Positions 20,587 through 32,315 of a stretch of 64,000 nucleotides of DNA are shown one piece after another. The notes below the pieces were generated by a model. That model saw nothing but the letters and a program-made list of their open reading frames with translations, was not told the DNA's origin and ran no database searches. The stretch is taken from the NCBI GenBank assembly GCA_039583875.1, contig CM077161.1, forward strand, positions 60,269,885 through 60,333,884, in the 5' to 3' direction. A program made the position numbers and the translations under genes. Position 1 is the first letter of the stretch; each line of letters opens with the position of its first letter. The DNA comes from Platanthera guangdongensis (Eukaryota > Streptophyta > Magnoliopsida > Asparagales > Orchidaceae).

Positions 20587-23500
20587 GTGAAAACCTATCC
20601 AACATCAAACCAGCAATGGTATCTGGATAGTGGGTGCTCAAAACACATGACAGGAAACAAGGATAATTTCACACCCTTCAAAGCCAAGCTTGGACCCAAA
20701 GTAATATTTGGTGATTCAAACTTTGGACTAACAAAAGGATATGGTGCAGTCCAGATTGGCACAGTCACATTCAAGAAAGTAGCCTATGTGGAAGGACTAA
20801 AGCACAACTTGATCAGCATCAGTCAACTATGTGATGAAGGATACCAAGTGACTTTCAGCAAATCCTTATGCAAGATCAAATCAGAGGATAACACAACTGT
20901 GTTGACCGGTAAAATGAAAGGTAACATCTATCTTGTAGATTTTCTTTCAACCAAGGTAGATATTTGCTTGTTTAATTCTATTTGTAGACCTAATGAACTA
21001 TAGCATAAGATATTAGGACATATAAACCTTAGAACCATTGCTAGGCTATCCAAGGACAACCTTGTTAGAGGACTACCTTCTGGCCCCTACAAGAAGGAAG
21101 GACTATGCAGGGCTTGTCAATTAGGCAAGCAAACCAAAAATAGTTTCAAGTCACTTAATAAGAGTGATTCACCTAGGATTTTGTATCTGTTACACATGGA
21201 TCTTTTTGGACCCATTATAGTACAAAGCTTAGGAGGGAAATCCTATACTTTAGTGGTTGTAGATGACTTCTTTAGATTCACATGGGTGTTCTTTCTGAGG
21301 AAGAAGTCGGATAACTTTAAGTGTTTGACAGAGTTTCTCAAATGCATACAGAGTGAGTTCAATACTCACATTGCCCTGATCAGAAGTGATCATGGGACAG
21401 AGTTTGATTCTCTTCTTATGCAAGAGTTCTGTTAGAGTGAAGGGATTAGGCACACTTTCTCAGCTCCTAGAACTGCTCAACAAAATGGGGTAGCTGAAAG
21501 GAAAAATAGAACCCTTATTAAATCTGCTACTACATTGTTATCAGATGCTCACCTTCCTCTATCCTTTTGGGCAGAGGCAGTGAACACCTCCAACTATGTG
21601 TTGAATAGAAGTTTAATACATAAACTGAAGGGCAAGACTCCCTATGAATTACTCAAAGGGAAGAAACCTAAAGTCGATTACTTTAAAAGTTTTGGTTGTA
21701 TTTGTTACATTTATAATAATGACAAGAAATACTTAGCAAAATTTCAAGCTAAAGCTGATGAAGGAGTGTTTCTTGGATACTCCATGATCAGTAAAGCTTA
21801 TAGGGTATATAATAAATCAACTCTCAAAATTGAAGAATCTGTTCATATATCTTTTGATGAATCTAACATGTCTTTCAATGAGAAGAATACTTCTACCATA
21901 GAACCTTTGAAGTTACACTCTCTTGTAGAAGACTTGGACAGGTTACAAATTATTCAAAAAGAGGAAAGCAGTGAAGATGAAGAAGACATTCAACACCTTG
22001 AAGAAAAACTTCTTGAAGAGACAGTTGTTGTACCACCAGAGAAAACAACAACACAGGTTGGTGAACAATCAACATCTCCTGTTGATTTAGTAACATCAAG
22101 AGACCATCTAATCTCCCAAGTGATTGGAGACATCTCAGCTGGTGTGCAAACCAGAAATCAGGTCAACCAAAACCTGATGCACACTTGCTTCCTTTCTCAA
22201 ATTGAACCTCAATCCATTCAAGATGCAGAGCAAGATCCACACTGGAACATTGCAATGCAAGAAGAGTTGCATCAATTTGAAAGGAACAAAGTTTGGGAAC
22301 TAGTACGAAGGCCAAAGGATCACTCAATTGTTGGAATAAAGTGGGTGTTCAGAAATAAATTGGATGATCAAGGAGTCATTGTAAGGAACAAGGCAAGGTT
22401 AGTTGCTCAAGGGTACTCTCAGGAAGAATGGATAGATTATGACCAGACCTTTGCACCAGTTGCAAGGTTAGAGGCCTTAAGAATCTTCTTAGCATATGCA
22501 GCACACAAAGGATTCAGAGTATACCAGATGGATGTAAAAAGTGCTTTTCTCAATGGAGATATCAAAGAAAAAGTTTATGTTAGACAATCCCCAGGTTTTA
22601 TCTCTTCAACTCATCCTGATTATGTTTTCAAATTGCACAAAGCATTATATGGTCTAAAGCAAGCTCCTAGAGCATGGTATGAGACCCTAGCATGCTTTCT
22701 TCTAAAAAATGAGTTTAAAATGGGTAGAGTAGACCAAACTCTTTTTATTAGAACCCATAAGTCCCATACCCTACTAGTACAAATCTATGTAGATGATATT
22801 ATATTTGGTTCTACTGATTCAAATTTGTGCAGAAGGTTCTCCAATCTAATACATTCTAAATTTGAAATGAGTAGCATGGGTGAGCTATCCTTCTTTCTAG
22901 GATTGCAAATCAAACAACATGCTGAAGGCATATTTATTTCTCAAACCAAGTATACAAAGGAATTGGTTAAGAAATTTTGTATGTATGATGAATCATGTAT
23001 GAAAACACCTATGCCTACTAATGCTGTATTAGATACTGATTAACATGGGAAACCTGTTGATCAGACAACATATAAAGCAATGATTGGCTCTTTATTGTAC
23101 CTTACAGCTAGTAGACCTGACATAATGTTTGCTACATGCATATGTGCTAGATTCCAAGTAAGCCCTAGAGAGTCACACCTAACCATAATAAAAAGGATTC
23201 TTAGGTATGTAAAAAGTTGTCCAAATCTAGGTCTCTGGTATCCAAAAGATTAAGCATTTGACTTGACTGGATTTTCAGATGCTGATTATGCTGGATGCAG
23301 AATAGATAGGAAAAGCACCAGTGGAACTTGTCAGTTTCTTAGTGACAGACTTGTCTCTTGGTTTTGCAAGAAACAAACATCTATGTCAACTTCAACTGCT
23401 GAAGCTGAATATATGGCTGCAGGTAGTTGTTGTTCACAAATCTTGTGGATTCAAAACCAACTCCAAGACTATGGCTACAACTTAGAGAAGTCTAAAATTT

Positions 23501-23739
23501 TTTGTGATAATACCAGTGCTATTTCCATAGCACAAAATCCAGTCCTCCATAGTAGGACAAAACATATAGAAATTAGGCATCACTTTCTAAGGGATAATGT
23601 TGAGAAAAATAAAATTGAACTTCAATATATCCCAACTGATTTGCAAAGGGGAGATATTTTCACCAAACCCTTGGATGAAAAGAAACATACATTCTTCCTG
23701 AATCAGTTAGGAATGTTAGATGGAGGAAGTCTAAAATAA
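20587..23739 (+). pseudogene. Element B pol (protease, integrase, RT, RNase H)
   Basis: One frame continuous with gag, broken only by four nonsense codons (21001, 21433, 23041, 23251), all of types expected from C-to-T change. Domains in order: protease with WYLDSGCSKHMTG (about 20620); integrase zinc region HINLRTIARLS and CRACQLGKQ; integrase core with HMDLFGP, IRSDHGTEFDS and NGVAERKNR, so the D-D-E residues are present; RT with VKSAFLNG and YVDD at 22786-22797; RNase H with [19 protein letters not shown], and IFCDNTSA. Ends at QLGMLDGGSLK before the stop. Length is normal for copia Pol. Confidence 0.92.
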
Positions 23740-23830
23740 GATCCAAGGTTTTGAAATTATAAAAATGACCAAGACTAGGCAAACATCTTGATTTTTTCTA
23801 GTGTATAGAGTGTTTCTGATCTCTGAACTG

Positions 23831-24075
23831 TGCTCGATGATTTTCCCCCAGATCGTCGAACGGAGATTGATGACTTCAGAAATCGTCGACCTGAGTTCAG
23901 CGCTTCTCAGATAGTGCTAAAATATCTTTCTTCAGGTCAGCGATCGTCGAACGGAGCTCGACGCTCTTCAATATCGTCGAACGGAGATCGACGATGTTGA
24001 TGACCTTTCAGTTTCATTTAGAAGCCCAGATCATCGAACAGAGTTCAACGATCTTTCCTTTTCTGCGTCGAACCC
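23831..24075. repeat. Hairpin array between B pol and aORF
   Basis: Repeated GATCGTCGAACGGAG and GCTCGACG units lie between the pol stop and the aORF leader. TCGTCGA and TCGACGA arms can pair locally. Equivalent arrays occupy the same place in A, C and D. Confidence 0.85.
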
Positions 24076-24078
24076 TAA

Positions 24079-24199
24079 TATAAAATTCATTTTTCGGCAG
24101 TCGTTCTCCCTTTGCGCTTTCATACTCTCTGCAAATTTTCTCTTTCCCTCCAAACTTCTCTGCACTTGGTCGTTTGTTTGTTCATTTTTGCAGGAATCA
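24079..24199 (+). promoter_or_regulatory. aORF leader of B: TATA box and splice-acceptor-like site
   Basis: TATAAAAT at 24079-24086 is followed by about 100 bp of pyrimidine-rich leader ending GTTTGTTTGTTCATTTTTGCAG (AG at 24192-24193). The aORF ATG is 6 nt later at 24200. The same tract and AG precede the aORF in A, C and D, so the AG is a candidate 3' splice site; the TATA box is an alternative way to express the aORF. Confidence 0.5.
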
Positions 24200-27129
24200 A
24201 TGGCAGTTTCAGTCGCCATCTTGGTCGCAATGAAATTTGACGCTGGATTTGATATCGACATGAATTCTTTCAACAACAGCGATCAAATCTTCAAGGACAT
24301 TCTGGAACTTTTCAAAGAATAACAACTAGTTACCATAATGACTACAAGGATCAAATTGGCTGCAGATGAGATAAAGGAATGGGTGTATACTGCCCATAAT
24401 CTGGATCAGAATACAGTGGTTGGAACCAGCTCAGGAAGCCAGGTATCTCTAACACCTACTGCTTTGACAGAGGTTTTTCAATTAAAATCTGGAGAAGATT
24501 CTGTTGAGCTTTCTGGAGAGGAATTTTCTAATATGCTTGAAAGGATGGGACACTCAGAAGCAAACCCTAGCAAATTGCTTAAGAAAAATATGTCTGTTGA
24601 GTGCAGATTTCTAGCTGATGTTGTTGGAAAAGTGTTGTTGGCCAAACACTCAGCTCATGATACCATATCTAGGTATCAGCTCTGTCTGATGGGTGCCCTG
24701 GTGGACAAGAAGCAACTCATCTGGGGAGAAGTCTTTTTTGATTTAATAAAGAAAAATATTAACCAGAACTTTGTTAATTTTGGAAGGATTTTAGGGATGT
24801 TCCTTCACCATAGATGCCCTGCACTACTTGTTTCCAGTGGGATGCACATCAATGCCTCCAAGAGGCTTACCTGTGCCCTATTTGGGAAATGGTACAGGCA
24901 GATTGTTTAGCCCAGTAGGCCCTCTACAATCTCATCTTCAGGCACAAGGACTGCTTCAGTCTCTTCCCCTCAGGTTTCTGCCCCTGCAGAAGACTTGCCT
25001 GCTTCTTCTCCTCCTCCTCCACCTCTTGTTTCATCTATAACAGTCACATCCACCATCACAATTTCCACCCCATCTCCAACTTCAATTCCTTCTCCAACTC
25101 CACCATTCACTGAAGAAATCTTCCATCCTCTACATCACTACCCACACCTGGATATTGATTCATCCTCTCATATTCCATCTTTCACTCTTATAGATGATTC
25201 CTATATGGATGATTCTCCTTCATCCCCTCTTGAGCCACCATCCTCATCCACCTCTTATCAACAACTACTTCAGGACATAATTGCTCAACCATCCTTCACA
25301 CCATCCATTTCCATTCCACTCTCTTCCATCTCCACAATTCCAATTTCCCATCCATAATTTCCACCATCCATAAATTCTCCTACAACATCTCCTGCTGCTC
25401 CAACCTTCATTTCTACCTCATCCATCCCTACCTCTACTAAAGTCCCTCTTGAGCAAGTAGATCTTCCAGCCCTTGTAGACAGGTTATATGAGCTAATAGC
25501 TCCAAGGCTATCCCTCTTACTGGAGACCTCTTTGGCTCCACTTCTAAAAACAGTTCAGGAGCTATCTGCCAGGCTATCTTCCATTCTTCCTTCTCAGGCA
25601 ATCCCTTCTTATGGGTGCCTTGATCCAGTTATCACTGAATCTAGGCAGGGGGAGATGCCTTATGAAGCTGAGAGATATCCTGCTGTAGAAACTTCAGCCC
25701 AAGCTCCAGTTGCATCAGTTGCATTCATTACAGTGGACCTCAGGTCACTGTTGTCAGTTTTTGATTCTGTGTACTTCAACTACCTTCCAGTCCAGCATTC
25801 TGAATACCCTACTAAGGCCATTGTGCCTATTTCTAGATGTGACCCCAGCTTAATAAGCTCTTATATAAATTCCTTCAATGCTGTTGACACTGCTTCTTCT
25901 GCTGCTCCTACTGCTACTATTGATATTTCGGTTAGTTCTGATATTGCTATTTTTGAGGATATACATATGACAGAGGCATTTGTTTTTGAGCCTGCTGTTA
26001 CTGCTGCTGTTGCTCCTTCTGAAGTTGATTTTCCAGTTTCATCTGTTACTACTACTTCTATTACTGCTGCTGTTTCTAAACCTGCTGCCATAGCTCCTTC
26101 TGCCAGTGTTGCTTCTACTCCACTTCCTGCTGTTGCTACTGTTACTTTTTCTACTATTTCTTCTTCTCAGTCTCAACAATAGAAAGATTATCTCAAAAGG
26201 ATTGATGTAGTGTATGATAATCCTCCAAGCTCAGACAGTGATCAGTTTAGGACTGACTCAAATGATTCCTCTGCAACAATTGCAAGGAAAAGGAAAGCAA
26301 GAAGCAATGCTATGAAGAGAGTTCCTCCAGAGAAAGTGAAAGATACAAATGACATTTCATACTACATACTGCATGATTGCCTTATCACAGAACCTTGGAT
26401 ACAATACTCCAGGAATCAACTGAAAGCTATGAAGAAGAAAAGAAAGTATGACAAAGGATCTTCCCATTTTAATCCTCCTCCTCCTCCTTCACCTGATGCA
26501 GTTGCAGGTGGTAGTTCTGCCTTCCAATCCTCTGCCAGAAGCCAAACTTCATATCAACCTCAAGGAAGATCCCAGTACAGAGGAAATCAATCTAGAGGTT
26601 ACCAGTCCAGAAGAGGACAGTACGAAGGAAATCAAAGAGGACTCAGAGTATATTCCAGGCAACATCCTTATCAAAGGGAAGGACAAGGTCCATCTGACAC
26701 TACTTCTGGTCCCTTCCCTTATAAGCTTCAAGATTTAGTCTCTTCCAGAGCTCCTCCAGATAATTCTTCAAATAGATATGAGCCTCCTATTCCATTTGAA
26801 GATCCAGAAAATAATCCCACCTCATGGACAATAATAATGAAAGAATTGGCTGCTTTGGACCAAATCAAGAAGGCTAGAGAACAAGGAAGAGATGCATCAA
26901 ATATCACTACTTTATCAGATTAAAGAAAGAAAGAACTTGAGAGATACTCTTCCAGTAAATTTTTTGATTTAGAAGCTATATGAAGTTTCACCCAGAAGCT
27001 ATAGTGCCCAGGCCAAAACATCAAACCTCTCTAAGTGCAGCTGATGATAGAAGATCCAACAGAGAAGCTCTCAACCCCAACAGAGAAATAGTTCTTATAA
27101 AGAGCAAGGAAAAAGGAATGATTCTGTAA
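24200..27129 (+). pseudogene. Element B aORF (post-pol extra ORF of unknown function)
   Basis: Starts MAVSVAILVAMKFDAGFDID. The N-terminal ~230 residues form a conserved helical domain (EIKEWVYT, LTPTALTEVFQL, EEFSNMLERMGHS, FLADVVGKVLLAKHSAHD, INASKRLTCALFGKW). A long Pro/Ser/Thr- and Ala-rich middle follows, then a basic part (ARKRKARS, KKKRKYDKG) and an Arg/Gln/Tyr/Gly-rich stretch (26560-26700). Five in-frame stops (about 24320, 24908, 25355, 26180, 26921) and a late frameshift kill it. No signal peptide or membrane segment is seen, which argues against an envelope. The N-terminal domain resembles the putative plant transposon protein type, but that match is from memory. Confidence 0.8.
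25647..25656 (+). promoter_or_regulatory. Polypurine-tract-like block inside B aORF
   Basis: AGGGGGAGAT, identical to the true polypurine tract of B at 27261-27270. It lies in a conserved coding block of the aORF and has counterparts in A (46231-46240, identical) and D (39207-39216, AGGGGGAGTT). Confidence 0.5.
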
Positions 27130-27260
27130 GATGACAGTATATTTTGTTCTCTGAACTATCTGAGATAATATCTGTGTTTCTGCAATGTCTTGTTTGTTAT
27201 ATTTCTACTTTGTATGTTTTTATTTTTCCAATATCTGTAAATAGTAATCCTAACCCAAAT

Positions 27261-27270
27261 AGGGGGAGAT
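27261..27270 (+). other. Polypurine tract of B
   Basis: AGGGGGAGAT immediately before the TGTTGG start of the 3' LTR. Primes plus-strand synthesis in LTR elements. Confidence 0.88.
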
Positions 27271-28788
27271 TGTTGGAACACCCTATTACTGATTTGGGCA
27301 AGGATCACTATGTCTTTTAGGAAACCTGTTTTGACCTCTTTTTATAGATCTAAAGGTCAATTAGAATTGAGTTTAAGGGTTAGTATTTAGGTTTGAAAGC
27401 TGCCCTCAAGACCACCAAGACCAGACATTTCAGTTCTGGAGACTAAGTCATTTCGTCGAGCTCAGTACGACGAATCGTCGAACTCCATTCGAAGACCGCT
27501 GAGCTCACTTCGACGAATCGTCGAACTCCATTCGATGATCTCTGAGCTCAACTTCAACAAGTCGTCAAACTCCATTCGACAATCTTCGAGCTCAGATCGA
27601 CGTTCTTGTCTACAGTTTGTTTTTCTATCTCTGAGCTCAGTTCGACGATAGTTGAGCTCAGATCGATGATCTCTATTTCAGTCTAAGTACAGTCTCTGAG
27701 CTCAATTTAACGATAATAGAGCTCAGGTCGACGTTTTTCTTGTGAGATCGACGTTTTTCAAGATTCAAATTCAGACAGTTATGAAATTATTCTCAGCATT
27801 TAGGTCAAGGATCTTGTAGCCGTTTCAATTAATCTGGAGCAAGTTTCAAGGGATTTTCAAAGGAATGTTTTTATTGGACTTTCCTCCAGAAGACAAAATG
27901 CAGTTAAGGAAGTCATTTATGATAGGCTAACAGCTATCTTGGACAGAGAAATATTCATTCAGATCTAACGAATAAAAGAGATATTCATATTCTGCTGGAA
28001 CAGAAGAACAACATCATCAACAACAACAAAAAAAGAGCTGCAGATATTCATAGTCTTAGAACTCTTACAAGAACACACATCACAAAAGGAGATCAACATA
28101 CTGAAATTTTCAGATTCCTTTCGATTCCAGTGTTCAAAAGTCATCATCATTCAAGACTCCAGACACCACAGATTTCAGTTGTTGCTGAAATCTTCTTTTG
28201 CCGGAGATCAAATCTTATGAAGGCCTATCACCCCACTGCAATGCTTCACTTCCTGAACAACTATAGATCTCAGGGGGAGCTTTGACAACATCCATTATCT
28301 TCTCTCTGATTGTTGACAGAGAAGATCATCTCATCCCTCTCTCTCTCTCTCTGCTGTAAAGGGTTTATCAAACTCCCTACAAAAGTTTGTGCTGGTTTCT
28401 GAGACCTTGTCAAAATCAGTGGTAGCAAGACACCTGATCAAAAAATCTGGTTTAGTTTTTGAGTACCTTATCAAAAGCTCATTGGTGCCCAGGACACCTG
28501 ATCAACTCATCCTACAGTGGATTCTTACCTAGGGTGGTAGAAGAGTGGATGTACCCAGATTGATTGGTGAACCACTATAGCTTCTTATGTCTTCTGGTTG
28601 CTTATTTTCTTTTGTTTTCTGGCTGTGCTTTGTGATTGCTTTTTATTTAGTTAGTTGCTGTGTTTGCTTTATTTTATTTGCTTTCCTGTTCACTTAGGAA
28701 TACAACAACAGTTATAAAAAGTTTTTAGCAAGCACCATACTCTATTCACCTCCACTATAGAGTATATCAGATCTAACCTGCACTTTCA
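27271..28788 (+). mobile_element. Element B 3' LTR
   Basis: Collinear with the 5' LTR at 17718-19233, with scattered single-base differences from the first 100 bp onward, and ending CACTTTCA before the TAAAG duplication. The TCGACGA array is at 27453-27753. Confidence 0.94.
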
Positions 28789-28840
28789 TAAAGGACCCAA
28801 GGTAACCTTTGTCAAAAACAACTAACTGTTTTTACTGCAG

Positions 28841-30258
28841 GAAAAGGGCTGTCCAGTGATTAATCAAACCTAGTACCTAGACAGTGGATGCTCCAAACAC
28901 ATGACTGACAACAAGGACAACCTAATCAACTATAAGTCCAAGCTGGGCCAAAAGGTAATCTTTGGTGACTCAAAATATGGCCATTTAGAAGGTTATGGAG
29001 AAATGAAAATTGGAGCAGTCACCTTCAAGATAGTGACTTATGTCAAAGGACTCAAGCATAACCTCATCTCTATAAACCAGTTATGTGATGAAGGTTATCA
29101 GGTACATTTCAACTCAACTTCTTGCATTATTTCTAATAAAGAAAACCAAAATGTTTTAATTGGAAATAGACAAGGAAATATATATTTAGTTGATTTTTAT
29201 TCTACCAATTCAGGCATTTGTTTGCTTAATATTGATTGCAAACAAAATAAACTTTGGCATAAAATGCTAGGTCATGTTAACATGAAAACCATTGCTAGGT
29301 TATCTAAATACAGTCTCGTAAGAGGCTTACCTTCTGGTCCCTACAAGAAGGAAGGTCTTTGTAGGGCTTGTCAACTGTGCAAGCAAACTAAAACTAGCTT
29401 TAAATCAGTTAATCAAAGTGATTCACCTAGGATTTTGTATTTGCTACACATGGATCTCTTTGGACCCATTATTGTGCAAAGCCTAGGAGGGAAATCCTAC
29501 ACTTTAATTATTGTAGATGACATCTCAAGGTTCACTTGGGTGTCCTTTCTGAGATCTATGTCAGATATCTTTAAAGTTCTTACAGATTTTCTCAGGACCA
29601 TACAGATTGAGTAATATACTCATGTTGCATTGATCAGAAGTGATCATGGTATAGAGATTGAGTCTCTTCTTATGCATGCGTTCTGTGAGAAGGAAGGTAT
29701 CAGGCACTGTTTATCAGCTCCTAGAACTCCCCAACAAAATGGGGTAGCTGAAAAGAAAAATAGGACACTAATTGAAGCTACATGTACATTACTTGCAGAT
29801 GCTTACATGCCACTAAACTTTTGGGCAGAGGCTATAAGCACAGCAAACTATGTCCTGAACAGTAGCTTGATACAAAAACTGAATAATAGGACTCCCTATG
29901 AATTACTTAATGGGAAGAAACCTAAAATCAAATATTTAAAAGTATTTGGATGTATATGTTATTTACATAACAACAACAAGAAATACATTAAAAAGTTTGA
30001 AGCTAAGGCTGAAGAGAAAATTTTTCTAGGATATTCAGCAAAGCATATAGGGTGTTCAATAAATCATCTTTAAAAATAGAATAATCTATTCATATTACTT
30101 TTGATGAGACTAACATGTCTTGCAAGGAGAAAGAAGTTTCTACCAGTAATCCTTTGTAGGTACCTCACTTGTGTGAGAACTTGGATGGACAAAGCCTTAC
30201 CCAAGAGGCTCCAACACATTCTTCTCCACAACATGAAGAAGAAAGTGAAGAAGGAACT
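28841..30258 (+). pseudogene. Element A pol, first part (protease and integrase)
   Basis: Resumes after B. The exon-like start EKGCPVINQT is followed by a TAG in place of Trp, then YLDSGCSKHMTD (protease). Integrase zinc region: LWHKMLGHVNMKTIARLS and CRACQLCKQ. Core: HMDLFGP, a stop at 29612, IRSDHGIEIES, NGVAEKKNR. A frameshift near 30050 follows. Element D is inserted at 30258 in the variable linker between integrase and RT; the rest of pol resumes at 42772. Confidence 0.88.
30254..30258. repeat. Target site duplication of element D (left), GAACT
   Basis: GAACT precedes the D 5' LTR and recurs at 42767-42771 directly after the D 3' LTR; element A pol continues after it. Confidence 0.92.
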
Positions 30259-32183
30259 TGTTGGATCCCTAGTTGATTTGGGCTAGGTTCACTGACTTAG
30301 GATGTGACCCATCATGTATAGCCATGGTCAATTTGTGTCCTAGAGTCTAGGTTAAGTCCTTAGGCTCAACTCCAGATGGACCAGCTTTCAACAAGACGCT
30401 CAGAGACTCCAGACTCACAAGTTTTCAAGACTAAGTAAAGTGAGTTCGACGTTCGTCGAACTCAGCTCGACGAAAGGAGTTCTGCGCTCGACGATCGTGA
30501 GACAATTCTTAGTGCTGAGCTCGACGATCTATGTTCTCTGTTCGACGAAAACTCAGTTTATACATCAAGCCAAAGTCAGGAGGACTTCAAATGTTTCTAA
30601 GTCCAGCTTCATGCTTCGGTTGACGAATTATATTCTGAGCTCGACGAACTTGGACCTCAAGTTCACAGCTTCTCAGGTCGACGAAGTCAGCTTCTCAGGT
30701 CGACGGATACTATACTCTACTCAACGATTTCTGGACTTAGAGAATCTGTGTCGACACTTAGGGTTTGTGTCGACACCAGAAGATTTGTGTCGACACCAGG
30801 ATTTCAGTCGACACCAGCTTATGTTGACACCAGAGGGTTTGTGTCGACACCAAGATCAATCTGTCGACACCAACTTTTGTCGACACAGCATTTCAGCAGA
30901 TGCAAGATATTTTATCTAAGTCCAGAACTTTTCTCAGCTCGACGAATTTGATTCTCAGCTCGACAAATGAAGATTGTCTATCAGATGAATGAAGATTGTC
31001 TGGTCGATGAACTCTATCAAGCTCAGCTCGACGAACTCAAGCTCAGCTCGATGAACACAAGTTCAGCTCGACGAATTGTGTTCTTTGTTCGACGAATCCA
31101 GATTAGGTTTTCTTCAAGGTTCCCGTCCCGTTTCTTGGCGCTGATTCCTGAACATTTAATGCCATGATCTTCTCGAAATGTTACCGTTAGAACGTGCATT
31201 GACTATAGATGATTACATGCCGTTTTTCCAAGGGACAGTTAGGAAAGTCATTGATTACTGATTCTTTCCAAGGCCGACTGTAATTATTGCTCGACATTAA
31301 AAAGTTTGAATATCCCTCAGTCAGTGAGAGACATACAAATACACAAAAAAATAGAGACACAGTAAGAGAGAATAGAATCAAGCAGTGATAGAGTTCAAGA
31401 ATCACAGTACAGAAAACAATCTGACAGACACTCTGAAGCTGTAGAAGAACAAAACATTCTCAAATCTAAAGTTCTTGACTGCAATCAGCCTTGACCAGAG
31501 AACTTTTGAAGAAGAAGAACAACAACCAAATTCAATCAAGAGTCTTCTTCTTTCTATTCTCAGGACAACTTCAAAGGACAACAGAACTTTATCAGTCAAA
31601 AGAAGTTCCTGAAGCAGTTCTGGTCCAGGCATTCTAGGTCATTGAAGGACTATCACCCTGAAGCAGTGCTCCAGCATTCCTGACTAATTCAAGATCTCAG
31701 GGGGAGCAAGATATGCTACATCAATACACAAGTCTTCTCTCTGACTGTTGATAGAGAAGACACTATCACCCTCTCTCTAATTCTTGTACATGGTTTTAAA
31801 TCCCTTCAAAATTATTCTGGTTGCAAGTCTCCTTCCAAAAGACTTGATGGTTTGGTTTTTGGGGACCTGATCAAAACCTATTGGTGCCCAGGACACCTGA
31901 TCAACTCTTCCTGCAGTGGATTCCTACCTAGGGTGGTAGAAGAGTGGATGTTCCTAGATTGCTTGGGGAACCACTATAGCTCCTTGTGTCTTCTGGTTGC
32001 TTTTTTCTTTTATTTTCTGGCTGTGGTCTGTGATTGCTCTGTGTTTAGTTAGTTATTGTGTTTACTTTATGTTATTTGCTTCCTTGTTGACTTAGGTATA
32101 CAACAACAGTTGTAAAACGTTTTTTGTAAGCATCATACTCTATTCACCCCCCTAGAGTATATCAGATCTAACCTGCACTTTCA
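30259..32183 (+). mobile_element. Element D 5' LTR
   Basis: Starts TGTTGGATCCC and ends CTGCACTTTCA. U3 holds a TCGACGA array (30445-30735), a TGTCGACA array (30746-30896) and a second TCGACGA array (30938-31100). The MYB-like ACCGTTAGAACG block is near 31180, a purine block AGGGGGAGCA at 31699. The first two thirds resemble A and C; the last third resembles B. Confidence 0.93.
30445..31100. repeat. TCGACGA and TGTCGACA arrays in U3 of D 5' LTR
   Basis: CTCAGCTCGACGA units flank seven or eight TGTCGACACCAG units. GTTCGACGTTCGTCGAAC at 30445-30462 is itself a near-palindrome. The 3' LTR copy runs 41085-41697. Confidence 0.88.
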
Positions 32184-32200
32184 ATTGGTATCAGAGGGAG
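32184..32200 (+). other. Primer binding site of D, initiator Met-tRNA type
   Basis: ATTGGTATCAGAGGGAG, identical to B. The following GAG|GTTGGT is a possible 5' splice donor for leader-to-aORF splicing, by sequence only. Confidence 0.88.
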
Positions 32201-32315
32201 GTTGGTTAAAATACAACACCTTAGTGATTGCACAGGCTAACACATGAACCCAAAGATCCCTCTAGTTAGATCTGCTTGTTTTAAGTTTGTTACTAGATTT
32301 ATTTCTTCACAGAAC

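Larger units (their letters stand above)
17718..28788 (+). mobile_element. Copia element B, complete, Sirevirus-like, lacking the gag intron
   Basis: An 11,071-bp element with LTRs of 1516 and 1518 bp, TAAAG duplication, Met-type primer site, gag-pol, aORF and polypurine tract. It differs from A, C and D in LTR sequence (TGTTGGAACACC start, no TGTCGACA array) and in having Gag joined directly to Pol at 20586/20587. Damage is mostly nonsense changes plus one gag frameshift. The two LTRs differ at scattered sites, so it is not a very recent insertion. Confidence 0.95.
16814..28840 (+). other. Intron-like segment in A gag (split by B; net 951 bp)
   Basis: It begins CAG|GTATTT between whole codons and ends, after the B insertion, at CTAACTGTTTTTACTGCAG|G (28840). 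CTAAC fits a plant branch site and overlaps the Gag TAA stop. Joining across it puts the zinc-knuckle half of Gag in frame with the protease. Without splicing, Pol here is in the same frame but behind the TAA. Confidence 0.5.

Noticed and set aside
24338..24910. Separate small genes for each open piece of the B aORF
   Set aside because: The pieces are in one continuous frame interrupted by single stop codons and align with the single D frame, so they are fragments of one ORF.
30089..30258. Short plus-strand ORFs across the A pol and D LTR junction as a fusion gene
   Set aside because: They cross the insertion point of D and use a shifted frame of degraded pol; no conserved protein.
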